This document shows positions 1-8,749 of a stretch of DNA of 39,632 nucleotides, one piece after another (the stretch's first letter is position 1; the number at the start of each line of letters is the position of its first letter). Origin of the DNA: Candidatus Bathyarchaeota archaeon JdFR-07 (GTDB lineage Archaea; Thermoproteota; Bathyarchaeia; Bathyarchaeales; Bathycorpusculaceae); NCBI GenBank assembly GCA_002010975.1, contig MTLU01000006.1, positions 1-39,632 of the forward strand, in the 5' to 3' direction. The notes under the pieces are model-generated. The model was not told where the DNA came from, did no database searches, and saw only the letters and a list, made by a program, of their open reading frames with translations. The position numbers were made by a program, and so were the translations under genes.

Positions 1-522
1 ATCATGACCCATATTCATGATATTGCCGTCATCAATGTTACATCTGAAAGTTGGGTTTATCCAGGATGGATAGCCCATATTAACGTGACAGCCAAAAACT
101 TGGGAGAATTCACCGAAAGCTTTGAAATAAAAGCCTACTACAACATTACTTTAATAGGTACAATATCCGTCACAAATCTTCCACCTGGAAACATATATGT
201 AGCACAATTCACACTTAATACAACCTCTCTGCCGCCTTGTCAGATCTACGTTATTTCAGGAGAAGCTACTACAGTTTTATACGAATATGACGATACAAAT
301 AATCTCTTGGAAAACGGTTTGCTGAAAATAAGATTTATTGGAGACGTAAATGGCGACGACAAAGTGGACTTAAAAGACGTCTATCAAGTCTCTCTAGCAT
401 TCGGTTCTTATCCTGGCCATCCAAGATGGGACCCTGCCTGCGACATTAACAGAGACGATGCGGTCGACTTAAAAGATGTCTATACTGTTAGCAAAAATTA
501 CGGCCAAGGATGCTTCTCTTAA
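1..522 (+). CDS. Dockerin-bearing secreted protein, C-terminal part (5' end cut by window)
   Basis: The reading frame is open from the first base, so this is the end of a longer gene; the ATG at 4 need not be the start. The visible 173 residues hold a beta-rich domain with many N-x-S/T sequons, resembling CARDB-type surface domains (about residues 5-110). A type I dockerin-like module follows, with two Ca-binding loops: DVNGDDKVDLKDV near residue 114 and DINRDDAVDLKDV near residue 147. There is no transmembrane anchor after the dockerin, so it should be an extracellular protein held by partner binding. The next three genes encode cohesin-like domains, the known partner fold of dockerins, which suggests assembly on the cell surface. 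The dockerin call is firm; the role of the upstream domain is not known. Confidence 0.8.
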   Translation: MMTHIHDIAVINVTSESWVYPGWIAHINVTAKNLGEFTESFEIKAYYNITLIGTISVTNLPPGNIYVAQFTLNTTSLPPCQIYVISGEATTVLYEYDDTNNLLENGLLKIRFIGDVNGDDKVDLKDVYQVSLAFGSYPGHPRWDPACDINRDDAVDLKDVYTVSKNYGQGCFS

Positions 523-547
523 CTTCCCCTACTTTTTCATGAAAAAA

Positions 548-588
548 CTTTTATAACCATCAAGATAAATCATTCATCCAAAGGTGAA
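548..588 (+). promoter_or_regulatory. TATA box and ribosome binding site for the first cohesin gene
   Basis: CTTTTATAACC at 548-558 fits an archaeal TATA box about 37 bases before the ATG at 592. AAGGTGA at about 582-588 is a Shine-Dalgarno match with short normal spacing. The gap to the previous stop is 69 bases, so this gene probably has its own transcript. Confidence 0.55.
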
Positions 589-591
589 AAC

Positions 592-1269
592 ATGAGAATA
601 ATACAATCTGAAAAGCCAAAAATGCTCTTCGTATTGATTGCGTTGACTATACTAGTTTCTACAGCAACTTTGCAGATTGAAAAAACGTTCGCTCAACAAC
701 CAAGAATATACTTAGAACCCTCTATATACGAATTTCCAGAATCAACACCTGTTGGAACAACGTTTAATGTTAGTGTATGGTGCGCAGATGTTCCTGATCT
801 TGGCGGTGCTCAAATCTATATGGAATTCAATGATTCGATTATAATGCCGACGAGATGGTGGGCACCAACATGGGATCCAGACTTCTTCATGCCAACAACT
901 CCTCCGCCTACAACCCTGCCTCAACCTCCAGATCCGGGCTACATTAATTTAGCTCCAGGTAAAGGTCGAATTTTAATAGCCGTTTCTAAGGGTGGTTTGC
1001 CTCCATCAGCTCCATGGGGCCACGACGGCATAATAGCAATAATAGAATTCAACATAACAAGAGGGCCTCCACCTACACTTACAACACTTCTAGATATAAA
1101 TAAAACTGACACTTATCTTTTAGACCCTACCGCAAATGAAATCCCAAATGTAATAAAAGAAAATGGTACCTATACTCTTATTCCAGAACTGTCAACGATT
1201 ATGATGATTGTAGTGCTGTTGACTTCCATATCAGTGGCCGTTATAGCAAAAAAGAAAAGATTGCTTTAA
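592..1269 (+). CDS. Cohesin-like surface protein with PEF-type C-terminal anchor
   Basis: This is a 225-residue exported protein. Residues about 10-34 form a signal peptide (hydrophobic LFVLIALTILVSTATL ending before FAQQ). A single cohesin-like domain follows, recognised by VGTTFNVSVWCADVPDLGG and the strand IYMEFNDSII, which match the start of cohesins. A proline-rich insert (about residues 103-114) interrupts it. The C-terminus is PELSTIMM, a hydrophobic span, then KKKRLL. This Pro-Glu-Leu, membrane segment and basic tail layout resembles PEF-CTERM sorting signals processed by archaeosortases. It follows a dockerin gene and precedes two more cohesin/PKD genes. Cohesin fold and surface location are well supported; the binding partner is inferred. 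Confidence 0.75.
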   Translation: MRIIQSEKPKMLFVLIALTILVSTATLQIEKTFAQQPRIYLEPSIYEFPESTPVGTTFNVSVWCADVPDLGGAQIYMEFNDSIIMPTRWWAPTWDPDFFMPTTPPPTTLPQPPDPGYINLAPGKGRILIAVSKGGLPPSAPWGHDGIIAIIEFNITRGPPPTLTTLLDINKTDTYLLDPTANEIPNVIKENGTYTLIPELSTIMMIVVLLTSISVAVIAKKKRLL

Positions 1270-1289
1270 GCACCCTTATCCCAGAATCC

Positions 1290-1305
1290 TTTTTTTTACT
1301 TTTTT
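1290..1305 (+). terminator. T-rich terminator
   Basis: Eight T in a row and a second run of six T shortly after the stop at 1269 fit archaeal intrinsic termination, which relies on U-rich stretches without a required hairpin. Confidence 0.45.
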
Positions 1306-1388
1306 ATATTGAAATGTGGATATAAAAGACAATAGAATACAGATATAGAAAATTAATCTAGAATATTTATTCATAAACCGAAATTTTC

Positions 1389-1427
1389 TTATATAAACAA
1401 GTAACAAAAAAGGGAAGGTAGGCGAAA
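1389..1427 (+). promoter_or_regulatory. TATA box and purine-rich leader of the second cohesin gene
   Basis: TTATATAAAC at 1389-1398 is a good TATA box about 35-40 bases before the ATG at 1431. A purine-rich leader with GGAAGGTAGGCGA supplies the ribosome binding site. Confidence 0.55.
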
Positions 1428-1430
1428 AAA

Positions 1431-2909
1431 ATGTATGAATTAAAAAAATGTATGCTGCTGTTTGGAATGTCTGTTGTTCTCTTAGGCCTAGTTACTTCTG
1501 CGTCTCGAAGCATTATCGTTAATGCAGCCTCCGCCAATCCATGGTTACAACCTTCTCCCTATATTATGAATGCTATGACTTACGAAGAATTCAATGTATC
1601 CATTATGGTTAAAAATGTCCTTGAAAACCTTAACCTCATTGGTATACAGTTCGAGCTATGGTATGACACGACAAGTTTTAATGTTACAAAAATTGTTAAT
1701 GGCCCATTTCTTTCTCAGTGGGCACCGTATGGTACTATTGCAACATACTATGTAGAAGAGGATATTGGCAGAGTTGTCTTCGGTGAAATGATATTTCCTA
1801 ATGCAACAGGAGACTACGATCTGACAGATTATCCGAAAGGTGAAGGCGAAGTTGCAATAATAACTTTCAAGCCAACGTTTCTTTCGATCACTGGAGCTGA
1901 AAACCTGCAGTATAACATGACATTGAAACCTCTGTTTGGATTCTACTTCTTAGACAAGACTGGAGAAGAAATAGCATATGATCCATCAATTGAGTTCTTA
2001 TACAATTATGTGTTTTCCTATCAGCCAACTCCATATTACACCGAGTTAGTTTTTAAAGCTCCAGAAGTAGGTAATCTCACAGCAACCTTTACATGGGACT
2101 TTGGAGACGGAACAATAGTGTCCACTAATGAAACAATAATAAAGCATAAATTTTTAGAACCAGGAACTTACACCGTTAAACTATCGATTTTTGTTTATGG
2201 ACCAAACGTTACAAATACCCTCACTCGTGATGTTCTTGTAGAGATCCCAGGAACTCCTTTAGATGTTGAAGTCGAGGGTGGAGAACTTTATTTCAAAGGA
2301 GAAAAGGCTGACTTCTACATAATGATATCAGATCATACGCAACGAATCGACCCCTCAAAGATTACGGTGTTGGTGTATCACACAGGCGATATAATTGCAG
2401 ATTTAACTAACCAGACAACTAAAATAGATACCGGACTTTATGAGGTTACTTACGATATACCAATAGACGCTTCGCCAGGAACCTATTTACTCATTGTTGA
2501 GACTGAAAACAATCTAATAACAGAAACCACAATAAAAAGTTTTCAGATAAGCCCTACACTATCCCGCGATCTCGAACAACTCAAAGCCAACTTAACAGCA
2601 ATTAATGCTACCTTGGTTGATTTGATCTCTGAGTCTGTTAATGATGTTTTAACAAAGTTAAACATCACCATGAGCACTTTAACTGCGGAGTTAGATGCAA
2701 TTAATGCTACACTAGTTGATTTGATCACGGATTCTGTTAATGATGTTTTAGCAAAGTTAAACACCTCTCTTGAAGAAACGACTACTAAATTAGACAACAT
2801 TCAATCAACCACAACTAATACCCTATATGCAGCTTCTATATTATCAGCAATTGCTGTTATACTAGCAATAGCTATACTGGTGATCCTTTACTTAAGGAAA
2901 AAAGAATAA
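1431..2909 (+). CDS. Cohesin-PKD surface protein with repeated helical stalk and C-terminal membrane anchor
   Basis: This 492-residue protein starts with a signal peptide (about residues 8-32). A cohesin-like domain spans about 45-190 (EFNVSIMVKNV, FELWYDTTSFNVTKIVNG, then a glycine-poor C-terminal half). A PKD domain follows at about 200-280, with the typical TWDFGDGT and LEPGTYTVKL strands, and then a beta domain at about 283-378. Residues about 385-455 are a helical stalk containing a 33-residue duplication (AINATLVDLI, then SVNDVLxKLN). The end is a membrane helix with an RKKE tail, so the chain is anchored with its domains outside. The stalk likely lifts the domains off the membrane. The ligand is unknown. 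Confidence 0.75.
   Translation: MYELKKCMLLFGMSVVLLGLVTSASRSIIVNAASANPWLQPSPYIMNAMTYEEFNVSIMVKNVLENLNLIGIQFELWYDTTSFNVTKIVNGPFLSQWAPYGTIATYYVEEDIGRVVFGEMIFPNATGDYDLTDYPKGEGEVAIITFKPTFLSITGAENLQYNMTLKPLFGFYFLDKTGEEIAYDPSIEFLYNYVFSYQPTPYYTELVFKAPEVGNLTATFTWDFGDGTIVSTNETIIKHKFLEPGTYTVKLSIFVYGPNVTNTLTRDVLVEIPGTPLDVEVEGGELYFKGEKADFYIMISDHTQRIDPSKITVLVYHTGDIIADLTNQTTKIDTGLYEVTYDIPIDASPGTYLLIVETENNLITETTIKSFQISPTLSRDLEQLKANLTAINATLVDLISESVNDVLTKLNITMSTLTAELDAINATLVDLITDSVNDVLAKLNTSLEETTTKLDNIQSTTTNTLYAASILSAIAVILAIAILVILYLRKKE
2598..2762 (+). repeat. Tandem coding repeat, 99-base period, in the stalk region
   Basis: Bases 2598-2663 and 2697-2762 match at about 59 of 66 positions at a spacing of 99 bases (33 codons). 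The repeat encodes AINATLVDLI followed by SVNDVLxKLN, a helical unit, and so sets the length of the stalk. Confidence 0.8.
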
Positions 2910-2920
2910 ACTACCTCCTC

Positions 2921-2928
2921 TTTTTTTT
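2921..2928 (+). terminator. T-run terminator
   Basis: A run of eight T lies 12 bases after the stop codon at 2909 and fits a U-tract archaeal terminator. Confidence 0.4.
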
Positions 2929-3118
2929 AAAAAGGCTTTTAGCCAATTATAACGGTACAGTAAAAATAACGCTATTAACGCTAGAACTGTAATCACGTAA
3001 AAAATCAAACAAAAAATGAATTATAGACCTTTTAGTTGCACCATAGAAGATACTTCCAAAAATCTTAAATTCAAGGTTTCACAAAACATATCGTGGAGGG
3101 AGGGAGAGGAAAGACTTC

Positions 3119-6100
3119 TTGAAAAAAGCATGGATTACTCTCGTTATCCTTTTAACACTTTCAACACCAAAGCACGTTGTTGTGTTTGGAGCAGATAGTC
3201 AGTTTACTATGTCTATGAAACAAACTAATCCTGCAACTTTATGGGTATATCTTCCAGACGGTCAACGTGTTGGTTCTAATCCTGATATATGGTTGCATAA
3301 AGGATGGGTTATGTATCAATCTGGAAATACTTGGACTTTTACTCTCAAGATAAAACAACAAAGTCACTGTCTATCATCCTTTGACACACACTTAATTATT
3401 GCACTCAACGATGAAGCTTACAACAATCTTGTCGAGCTGATTGTAGAAGGAGTTTCTATTCCTAGTCTCGCTTTCAAGTTCGGTCGACCACACCTTTATG
3501 GCATAAAATGGTGGCCTAATGATGTTTATCCAACATGGTTTAATGATACACTAGTCAATTTAGGAACAATACATCCAAAGCAAGTTAAAGAAATAGTTGT
3601 TAAAGTAACATTTTCCGACCCAACAAATGCTAGAATACACTTTGATGCCTACGGAAAAACTGTGCCTTTCGATCCTCCATGCCCAGGCTTTATAACAAGA
3701 AACCCCAATGGAAGAGACTCAACAGTTTTATGGAAGTACGTTCCCCAACCTCCCGAAGCAGAGTTCACATGGGTTCCGCCATATCCCTGCGTTAACCAGA
3801 CTGTAACCTTTAATGCTTCTGAGTCGTCTCCTATTGGTGGAGAGATAACATCTTATCGCTGGGATTTCGGCGACGGAAACATAACCATCACCAATCAAAC
3901 TATAATTACCCATATCTACTACGATATAGGAACATATGCTGTGACCCTAAATGTTACCGATAGTGAAGGATTGTGGGATACTGAAACAAAGAATATCACT
4001 GTAGTCACCACTCCAACAGTTTCTATTCAACCACCAGAAACTATATGGACATATGAAACTCATTCCATAGGAGAAAACTTAACCATAGATATATATGTAA
4101 ATAATGTTACCAACCTTTGGGCTTGGAAACTCGGTTTAACTTTTAACGCCAGTGTGTTGCAATGTCTAGAAGTTTCTGAAGGGTCTTTTCTCAAATCCGG
4201 AGGAAACACCACATGGACTCTTGGAGAAATAAATAACACTATTGGAATGATAAGTCCCTTCGAATGTTCACTCCTTGATGGAGGAACACCTGTTTCTGGA
4301 AGCGGAGTTCTAGCCTCTATACTCTTTACAACTATAAATTATGGAAACTCAAGTTTACATCCCATAAATGTCACTCTCTACGACCCTGACATAAACGTTA
4401 TCCCAGTCAACGTTTTTGATGGATATTTCGCGTTTATTCCCCCTCCCCCCTTCGGTCCTACTGCTTTCTTTAAATATAACCCCTTGGCCCCCTATGCCAA
4501 TCAACCGATAACCTTTAACGCATCGGAATCAGAACCCGGATGGACCGGGTGGGAACCTGCTCCCATAGTAAGCTATGAGTGGAATTTCGGCGACGGAAAC
4601 ATAACCCTCACCAATGAGCCTAGTATAGTACATACGTATTCAGCGATGGGCGTTTACAATGTGACACTTATTGTAACAGATAGTGAAGGGAGAATGGATT
4701 CCTATCTCAGAACATTAATTGTTGATGCCATCGCACCAAACGCTTACTTTGTGTGGGATCCATTTTATCCTATGTATGGTGAAACTGTAACCTTTAATGC
4801 TTCATTATCAACTCCCGACGGTGGAGAATTGATTTCCTATGAGTGGAATTTCGGCGACGGAAATACTGACAGTGGAGTTGTTGTAACTCATATATTCCAA
4901 GCTGGTGGAACATACAACGTTACATTAACAGTTATTGACAGTGAAGGTAAAAGCGACACCACTTGGAGACTGATCTCTGTATTAACTGAAATATATACAA
5001 CTCCGCCAGCATACGCTGCTTCATATCTTGGAGAAGAATTTAGCATAGAAATTAAAGTTGAAAATGTTACAAATCTCTATTCATTTGAATTTAAGCTTGG
5101 ATACAACACCACACTTCTTGACGTGACAGATATCGAGGAAGGCTTATTCCTTAGTAGTTTTGGAAACACAATAATCGAAAAGATGGAAATAAACGATACT
5201 GTTGGATACGTCTGGGTTTCCATAAGCCTTGAACCATCATCACCAGCAGCAAATGGAAGCGGAGTTTTAGCCTTCATAAGCTTTAACGTTACCTTCGCAA
5301 CTAAATGGCCAGAAAGTGTAAGTTGCGTACTTGACCTATATGATACTATACTAACAGATGTAAATGGATACGATATTTTGCATGAATCCCAAGACGGTCT
5401 TTACATATTCATTCCTCCAATAGTTCCTCCAACAGCATCGTTTAGTTACAGTCCAGAATATCCACTAGTAAATGAACCCATAACCTTTAATGCTTCTGAG
5501 TCGTCTCCTAATGGTGGAGAGATAACATCTTATCGCTGGGATTTCGGCGACGGAAACATAACAGAAGTTAACGTTTCAATAATTACCCATTCATATAGCC
5601 TTTCAGACTTCTATAATGTTACCTTAACCGTTTTCGACAATCAAGGACTAAATGATACAACATGGGCAATTGTAAAAGTCTATCTGAACCCCGAGTCTCC
5701 ATCTCCAGATTTCAACTGGATTCCCATAAGCCCAGTAAAAGGGGAAACTGTAACCTTTAATGCTTCAACTTCTCAACCAGGCTTTGATGGAACAAACACT
5801 TGCCCAATTGCATGGTACTACTGGGATTTCGGCGACGGAGCTACCCCGATAAACACCACTGACCTTGTAATAACACATACGTTCCTATCAGCTGGAACAT
5901 ATGATGTAAATCTAACGGTTTATGCACCACCAAGCTCTGAGACTCATCCAAGTTACTACCCATATGGAATGACAATTAAGCAGATCACTGTAACGGTTCA
6001 AGCATATACACTTACAATTACAACAACTAGTGGTGGCACAACCGACCCACCCCCTGGAAACTATACGTACGCCGAAGGCACCGTAGTTTCCGTTACAGCA

Positions 6101-6622
6101 ATTCCGGAAACAAATTACCAATTTGACTATTGGGAGTTAGATGGAGTTTTCTATAGTAATCAGTCAACCGTTGAAGTGGTCATGGTTAGCGACCACGAGC
6201 TTAAGGCATTCTTCGAATATCTGCCTCCACTTTCAGTTTCAATAAGTCCGACTTCAATAACAATCTACTTAGGCGACTCCGTTACATTTACATCCTCCGC
6301 CTCTGGCGGTGTTCCTCCTTACAGCTTTCAATGGTACCTTAACAATAACCCTGTTTCAAGTGCTACTTCAGATACTTGGACTTTTACACCTACATCAAGC
6401 GGCATATACTACGTATACCTAATAGTCATAGATGACAATGGCAACACCGCCCAGTCAGATACTGCAAGGGTCATGGTTTCAACTCCAACGATTCCAGTAG
6501 GGGGATACACAGTACCCATTTCACTACCTAAAAAGATTTCGCCAATACCCATGACAGCCTACATATTCTTGCTAGTCTTATGTGGAATTCTTTTAAGTCT
6601 GAGAAAACATAAAAAAGAATAA
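3119..6622 (+). CDS. Large PKD/cohesin mosaic surface protein, membrane anchored
   Basis: This 1167-residue exported protein uses a TTG start; a strong purine-rich site (GGAGGGAGGGAGAGG) ends about ten bases upstream and the start gives a clean signal peptide (MKKAWITLVILLTL). Rough order: an N-terminal beta domain (25-205), PKD (212-297), cohesin-like (300-440), PKD (447-537), PKD (540-622), cohesin-like (625-768), PKD (775-857), PKD (860-960), an InlB/Listeria-type beta repeat (962-1037, TSGGTTDPPPGNYTYAEG), an Ig-like domain (1040-1120, VSISPTSITIYLGDSVTFT), then VGGYTVPI, a membrane helix and RKHKKE. PKD units carry WDFGDG or WNFGDG. It should be a long extracellular stalk presenting two cohesins. 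Two PKD units are almost identical in DNA, pointing to recent duplication or gene conversion. Domain borders are approximate. Confidence 0.75.
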   Translation: MKKAWITLVILLTLSTPKHVVVFGADSQFTMSMKQTNPATLWVYLPDGQRVGSNPDIWLHKGWVMYQSGNTWTFTLKIKQQSHCLSSFDTHLIIALNDEAYNNLVELIVEGVSIPSLAFKFGRPHLYGIKWWPNDVYPTWFNDTLVNLGTIHPKQVKEIVVKVTFSDPTNARIHFDAYGKTVPFDPPCPGFITRNPNGRDSTVLWKYVPQPPEAEFTWVPPYPCVNQTVTFNASESSPIGGEITSYRWDFGDGNITITNQTIITHIYYDIGTYAVTLNVTDSEGLWDTETKNITVVTTPTVSIQPPETIWTYETHSIGENLTIDIYVNNVTNLWAWKLGLTFNASVLQCLEVSEGSFLKSGGNTTWTLGEINNTIGMISPFECSLLDGGTPVSGSGVLASILFTTINYGNSSLHPINVTLYDPDINVIPVNVFDGYFAFIPPPPFGPTAFFKYNPLAPYANQPITFNASESEPGWTGWEPAPIVSYEWNFGDGNITLTNEPSIVHTYSAMGVYNVTLIVTDSEGRMDSYLRTLIVDAIAPNAYFVWDPFYPMYGETVTFNASLSTPDGGELISYEWNFGDGNTDSGVVVTHIFQAGGTYNVTLTVIDSEGKSDTTWRLISVLTEIYTTPPAYAASYLGEEFSIEIKVENVTNLYSFEFKLGYNTTLLDVTDIEEGLFLSSFGNTIIEKMEINDTVGYVWVSISLEPSSPAANGSGVLAFISFNVTFATKWPESVSCVLDLYDTILTDVNGYDILHESQDGLYIFIPPIVPPTASFSYSPEYPLVNEPITFNASESSPNGGEITSYRWDFGDGNITEVNVSIITHSYSLSDFYNVTLTVFDNQGLNDTTWAIVKVYLNPESPSPDFNWIPISPVKGETVTFNASTSQPGFDGTNTCPIAWYYWDFGDGATPINTTDLVITHTFLSAGTYDVNLTVYAPPSSETHPSYYPYGMTIKQITVTVQAYTLTITTTSGGTTDPPPGNYTYAEGTVVSVTAIPETNYQFDYWELDGVFYSNQSTVEVVMVSDHELKAFFEYLPPLSVSISPTSITIYLGDSVTFTSSASGGVPPYSFQWYLNNNPVSSATSDTWTFTPTSSGIYYVYLIVIDDNGNTAQSDTARVMVSTPTIPVGGYTVPISLPKKISPIPMTAYIFLLVLCGILLSLRKHKKE
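3804..3885 (+). repeat. PKD-coding repeat, copy 1
   Basis: 82 bases in the first PKD domain match 5481-5562 at 81 of 82 positions, including third codon positions. The shared stretch encodes FNASESSP, then GGEITSYRWDFGDGNI. Confidence 0.9.
5481..5562 (+). repeat. PKD-coding repeat, copy 2
   Basis: Partner of 3804-3885, with a single T/A difference (codon for Ile versus Asn). Shorter matches around TTTCGGCGACGGA recur in the other PKD units at about 4585, 4848 and 5826. Confidence 0.9.
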
Positions 6623-6668
6623 GCCATATTTTTCTTTTTATAGAAACATTGGTTTAAGGTTTTTGTCT

Positions 6669-7559
6669 ATGAAAAAAAATAAGAAAAAAGAAACTGAAAA
6701 TATCTTTCTTAAAAGAAATTTAGCGTATACCCTGGTAATAGTAATTATTGTGATACTGCTTATAATAATTGTTTTCCGGCACACTTACCCTACAATCCCT
6801 ACGCCAAAAGCCGCAATAATTGATCAGTTAGGTAGTCCTTTACTAGAGGAAGCTATTAGATATAAGAATCAAACATTTATAACCATAACAAAACGGCTGC
6901 TCTACAAAAAATTCTCAATAGTCGATTACTATTCAGACAATGCAACACTCGAAGAATATAAAAATCTTGCAAATAAAGGTTATAAACTAATAATTTGGAG
7001 AACTCATTCAGCTTTGGATCGTGACCAAAAGTTCGTAGCAATATCTATCTCTGAAAAATATAAACCAGAAAAATATCCAACATACGTGAACAACGGTCAA
7101 CTTGGCAGATGCAACATATCTGGATATTATTATTTTGGGATAACCCCCAAATTTGTTAAAGAGATTATGAGTGGACATTTTGAAGATACAGTAATTATCC
7201 TTATGAGTTGTAATGGATTAAGAGAAAACTATTATCAAACCGCAAAAGCCTTCAAAGAAAAGGGCGTAAAGGCCTTTATAAGCTGGGATGATTGGATTCT
7301 TCCAGAAGACAATGATAATTCAATCGAATTATTACTTAGGTATCTGATTATTGAAAACTGGACAATCGGAAAGGCAGTTGATGAAATACCCAGAAGCGAT
7401 AGTGTGGTTGGCTCGGCGATGTTACGATATTATCCTACCACTTTTGAAGTTAAAAATTATGTGATTCCCAACTACAAAGAAGCTAATCTTCCCAGTAGTT
7501 CTTGGCTTAATATTTTAGTTACAAAAATAATAGACAAGTTTAAATTTGTGTATAACTAA
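6669..7559 (+). CDS. Membrane-anchored caspase-like (clan CD) protein
   Basis: The protein has 296 residues from the ATG at 6669; a TTG at 6663 would add two. A short basic N-terminus is followed by one membrane helix (about residues 17-38), so the rest probably lies outside the cell. The body shows the clan CD pattern: strand KLIIWRTHSA with His about 113, then strand TVIILMSCNG with Cys about 181, separated by about 68 residues. After it come a helix and KAFISWDDWI, as in CHAT/gingipain/caspase folds where a strand and Trp-rich loop follow the Cys. The tail WTIGKAVDEIP also fits archaeal relatives. Likely a cysteine protease or an inactive relative; substrate unknown. It follows the PKD/cohesin gene by 46 bases and may act on surface proteins. 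Confidence 0.6.
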   Translation: MKKNKKKETENIFLKRNLAYTLVIVIIVILLIIIVFRHTYPTIPTPKAAIIDQLGSPLLEEAIRYKNQTFITITKRLLYKKFSIVDYYSDNATLEEYKNLANKGYKLIIWRTHSALDRDQKFVAISISEKYKPEKYPTYVNNGQLGRCNISGYYYFGITPKFVKEIMSGHFEDTVIILMSCNGLRENYYQTAKAFKEKGVKAFISWDDWILPEDNDNSIELLLRYLIIENWTIGKAVDEIPRSDSVVGSAMLRYYPTTFEVKNYVIPNYKEANLPSSSWLNILVTKIIDKFKFVYN

Positions 7560-7601
7560 TAGAAAATTGTTCTAGAAAATTTTAACAGATGTGACTTAAA
7601 T

Positions 7602-8081
7602 ATGAAAATGCCTAGAATTTGGCAAATTCTAAAAAGTTTTAAAGATTTTTGTAGGCTTCATGGTTGGAAAATTTCCGAAAATGAAGATTGGATTGAGGTC
7701 AACAACAAATATCATAATTTTCTATGGATCAGAAATGTTCATCCATCCTCTTTCAGAAGCATACTTGCAAATAGAAAATGTATAGTCCGAGAAGGCTTAT
7801 CCTATCACGTCATAGAAGCATCCTATACTGCATGGCTTCTATCAGAAAAGCCCTCAGAAATTTTAGTCAGAGAAATTTCTGAAAACTCTTCTCTTCATAA
7901 TAGAATAGCTCTTTATGATTTAAGCCCAATTTTGGAAGGCAAAAATCTTTGCATGAAAATGAACTATACTGACAGCCCTGTTTTTCAAGCGTTTGAAAAC
8001 TTCCTAAAAAACAGGCTGAAAGTTAAGCTGAAAACACTTTCAAATCCCAAAGCTAAACCCAAGAATTACGTTGTATTATAG
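7602..8081 (+). CDS. Unrecognised 159-residue protein
   Basis: The frame starts at ATG 7602 and runs to 8081. No family is recognised. It is a soluble-looking alpha/beta protein rich in aromatic residues, with a C-terminal basic stretch (LKNRLKVKLKTL) and no signal peptide or membrane helix. It begins 42 bases after the caspase-like gene and uses the same AT-rich codons, so it could be co-transcribed. Coding status is supported by length, by the absence of a competing frame, and by a normal mix of hydrophobic and charged residues. No function is proposed. Confidence 0.5.
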   Translation: MKMPRIWQILKSFKDFCRLHGWKISENEDWIEVNNKYHNFLWIRNVHPSSFRSILANRKCIVREGLSYHVIEASYTAWLLSEKPSEILVREISENSSLHNRIALYDLSPILEGKNLCMKMNYTDSPVFQAFENFLKNRLKVKLKTLSNPKAKPKNYVVL

Positions 8082-8163
8082 GTAGCCTTAACAACAACGC
8101 CGAAGCAAAAAGGTTTCAAAGACTTGATAAGGAGGTTACTTCTAATAGATTATACGATAAGGA

Positions 8164-8739
8164 ATGTGGAAAAACTCTGAAAAAATAAAGAAACTTATTG
8201 AATTTAAGAAGAAACTTAAGAAAAAAATCGAAGAACTAGAATCGGAAATAAAAGAAATGCAGACAATGCTTGAAGCAGTAGATGTCATATTACTCGAAAA
8301 GGGATTTAAAAGGCCAGAACTACCAAAACAAACTGCCACAGAAGCACTCACTAAAGAACAAGTAACGGTTGAACCCTCAACAGAGTTTGAATCAGTTATT
8401 CCTCTCAAATCAGTCGAAGGTGAACTCCTTGCAAACCTTCACGTCGAGGATGGTTCCCTTCGTGTCGTTATGGCTGAAGATAAGAGCTTCAATGTAAATA
8501 CTCCTCCCTTCACCCATTTTCTAATTGAAAGAGTCTTGAAAAAAATGCAAGAAAAAGATAAAAAATTGGCAGAGTCTGGTCAGTTAACGCCAGATAAAAT
8601 CTTCTTGTATAACATTGTTACGGAAGGCGATGTAATTCGTGAAATACAAATAAAAAATGTTGATAAAGAACGACTAAGGGAGCTTAAATCAAGCATTCGC
8701 TGGACTCTAGAGAAAATGTATGAGAAAATGAAGGTGTAA
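8164..8739 (+). CDS. Coiled-coil protein of unknown function
   Basis: A 191-residue protein. Residues about 3-42 are a strong charged coiled coil (KKLKKKIEELESEIKEM). A linker rich in T, E and P follows (60-80), then an alpha/beta domain (85-191) with ELLANLHVEDGSLRVVMAED and a C-terminal helix ending RWTLEKMYEKMKV. The pattern looks like a dimeric soluble protein with a small ligand or partner domain. The start at 8164 is forced because a TAA sits directly before it in frame; no good ribosome site is close (a GGAGGT at about 8129 is too far). It converges on the DUF2148 gene with about 10 bases between the stops. No family is recognised with certainty. Confidence 0.6.
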   Translation: MWKNSEKIKKLIEFKKKLKKKIEELESEIKEMQTMLEAVDVILLEKGFKRPELPKQTATEALTKEQVTVEPSTEFESVIPLKSVEGELLANLHVEDGSLRVVMAEDKSFNVNTPPFTHFLIERVLKKMQEKDKKLAESGQLTPDKIFLYNIVTEGDVIREIQIKNVDKERLRELKSSIRWTLEKMYEKMKV

Positions 8740-8749
8740 CACACTATTG

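Noticed and set aside
2598-2762. CRISPR or regulatory repeat
   Set aside because: The repeat is in frame, coding and has a 33-codon period; it is a protein stalk repeat. No CRISPR array was seen anywhere in the window.
8128-8133. GGAGGT as ribosome site for the gene at 8164
   Set aside because: It lies about 30 bases upstream, too far to act, and no better start lies between because a TAA directly precedes the ATG in frame.
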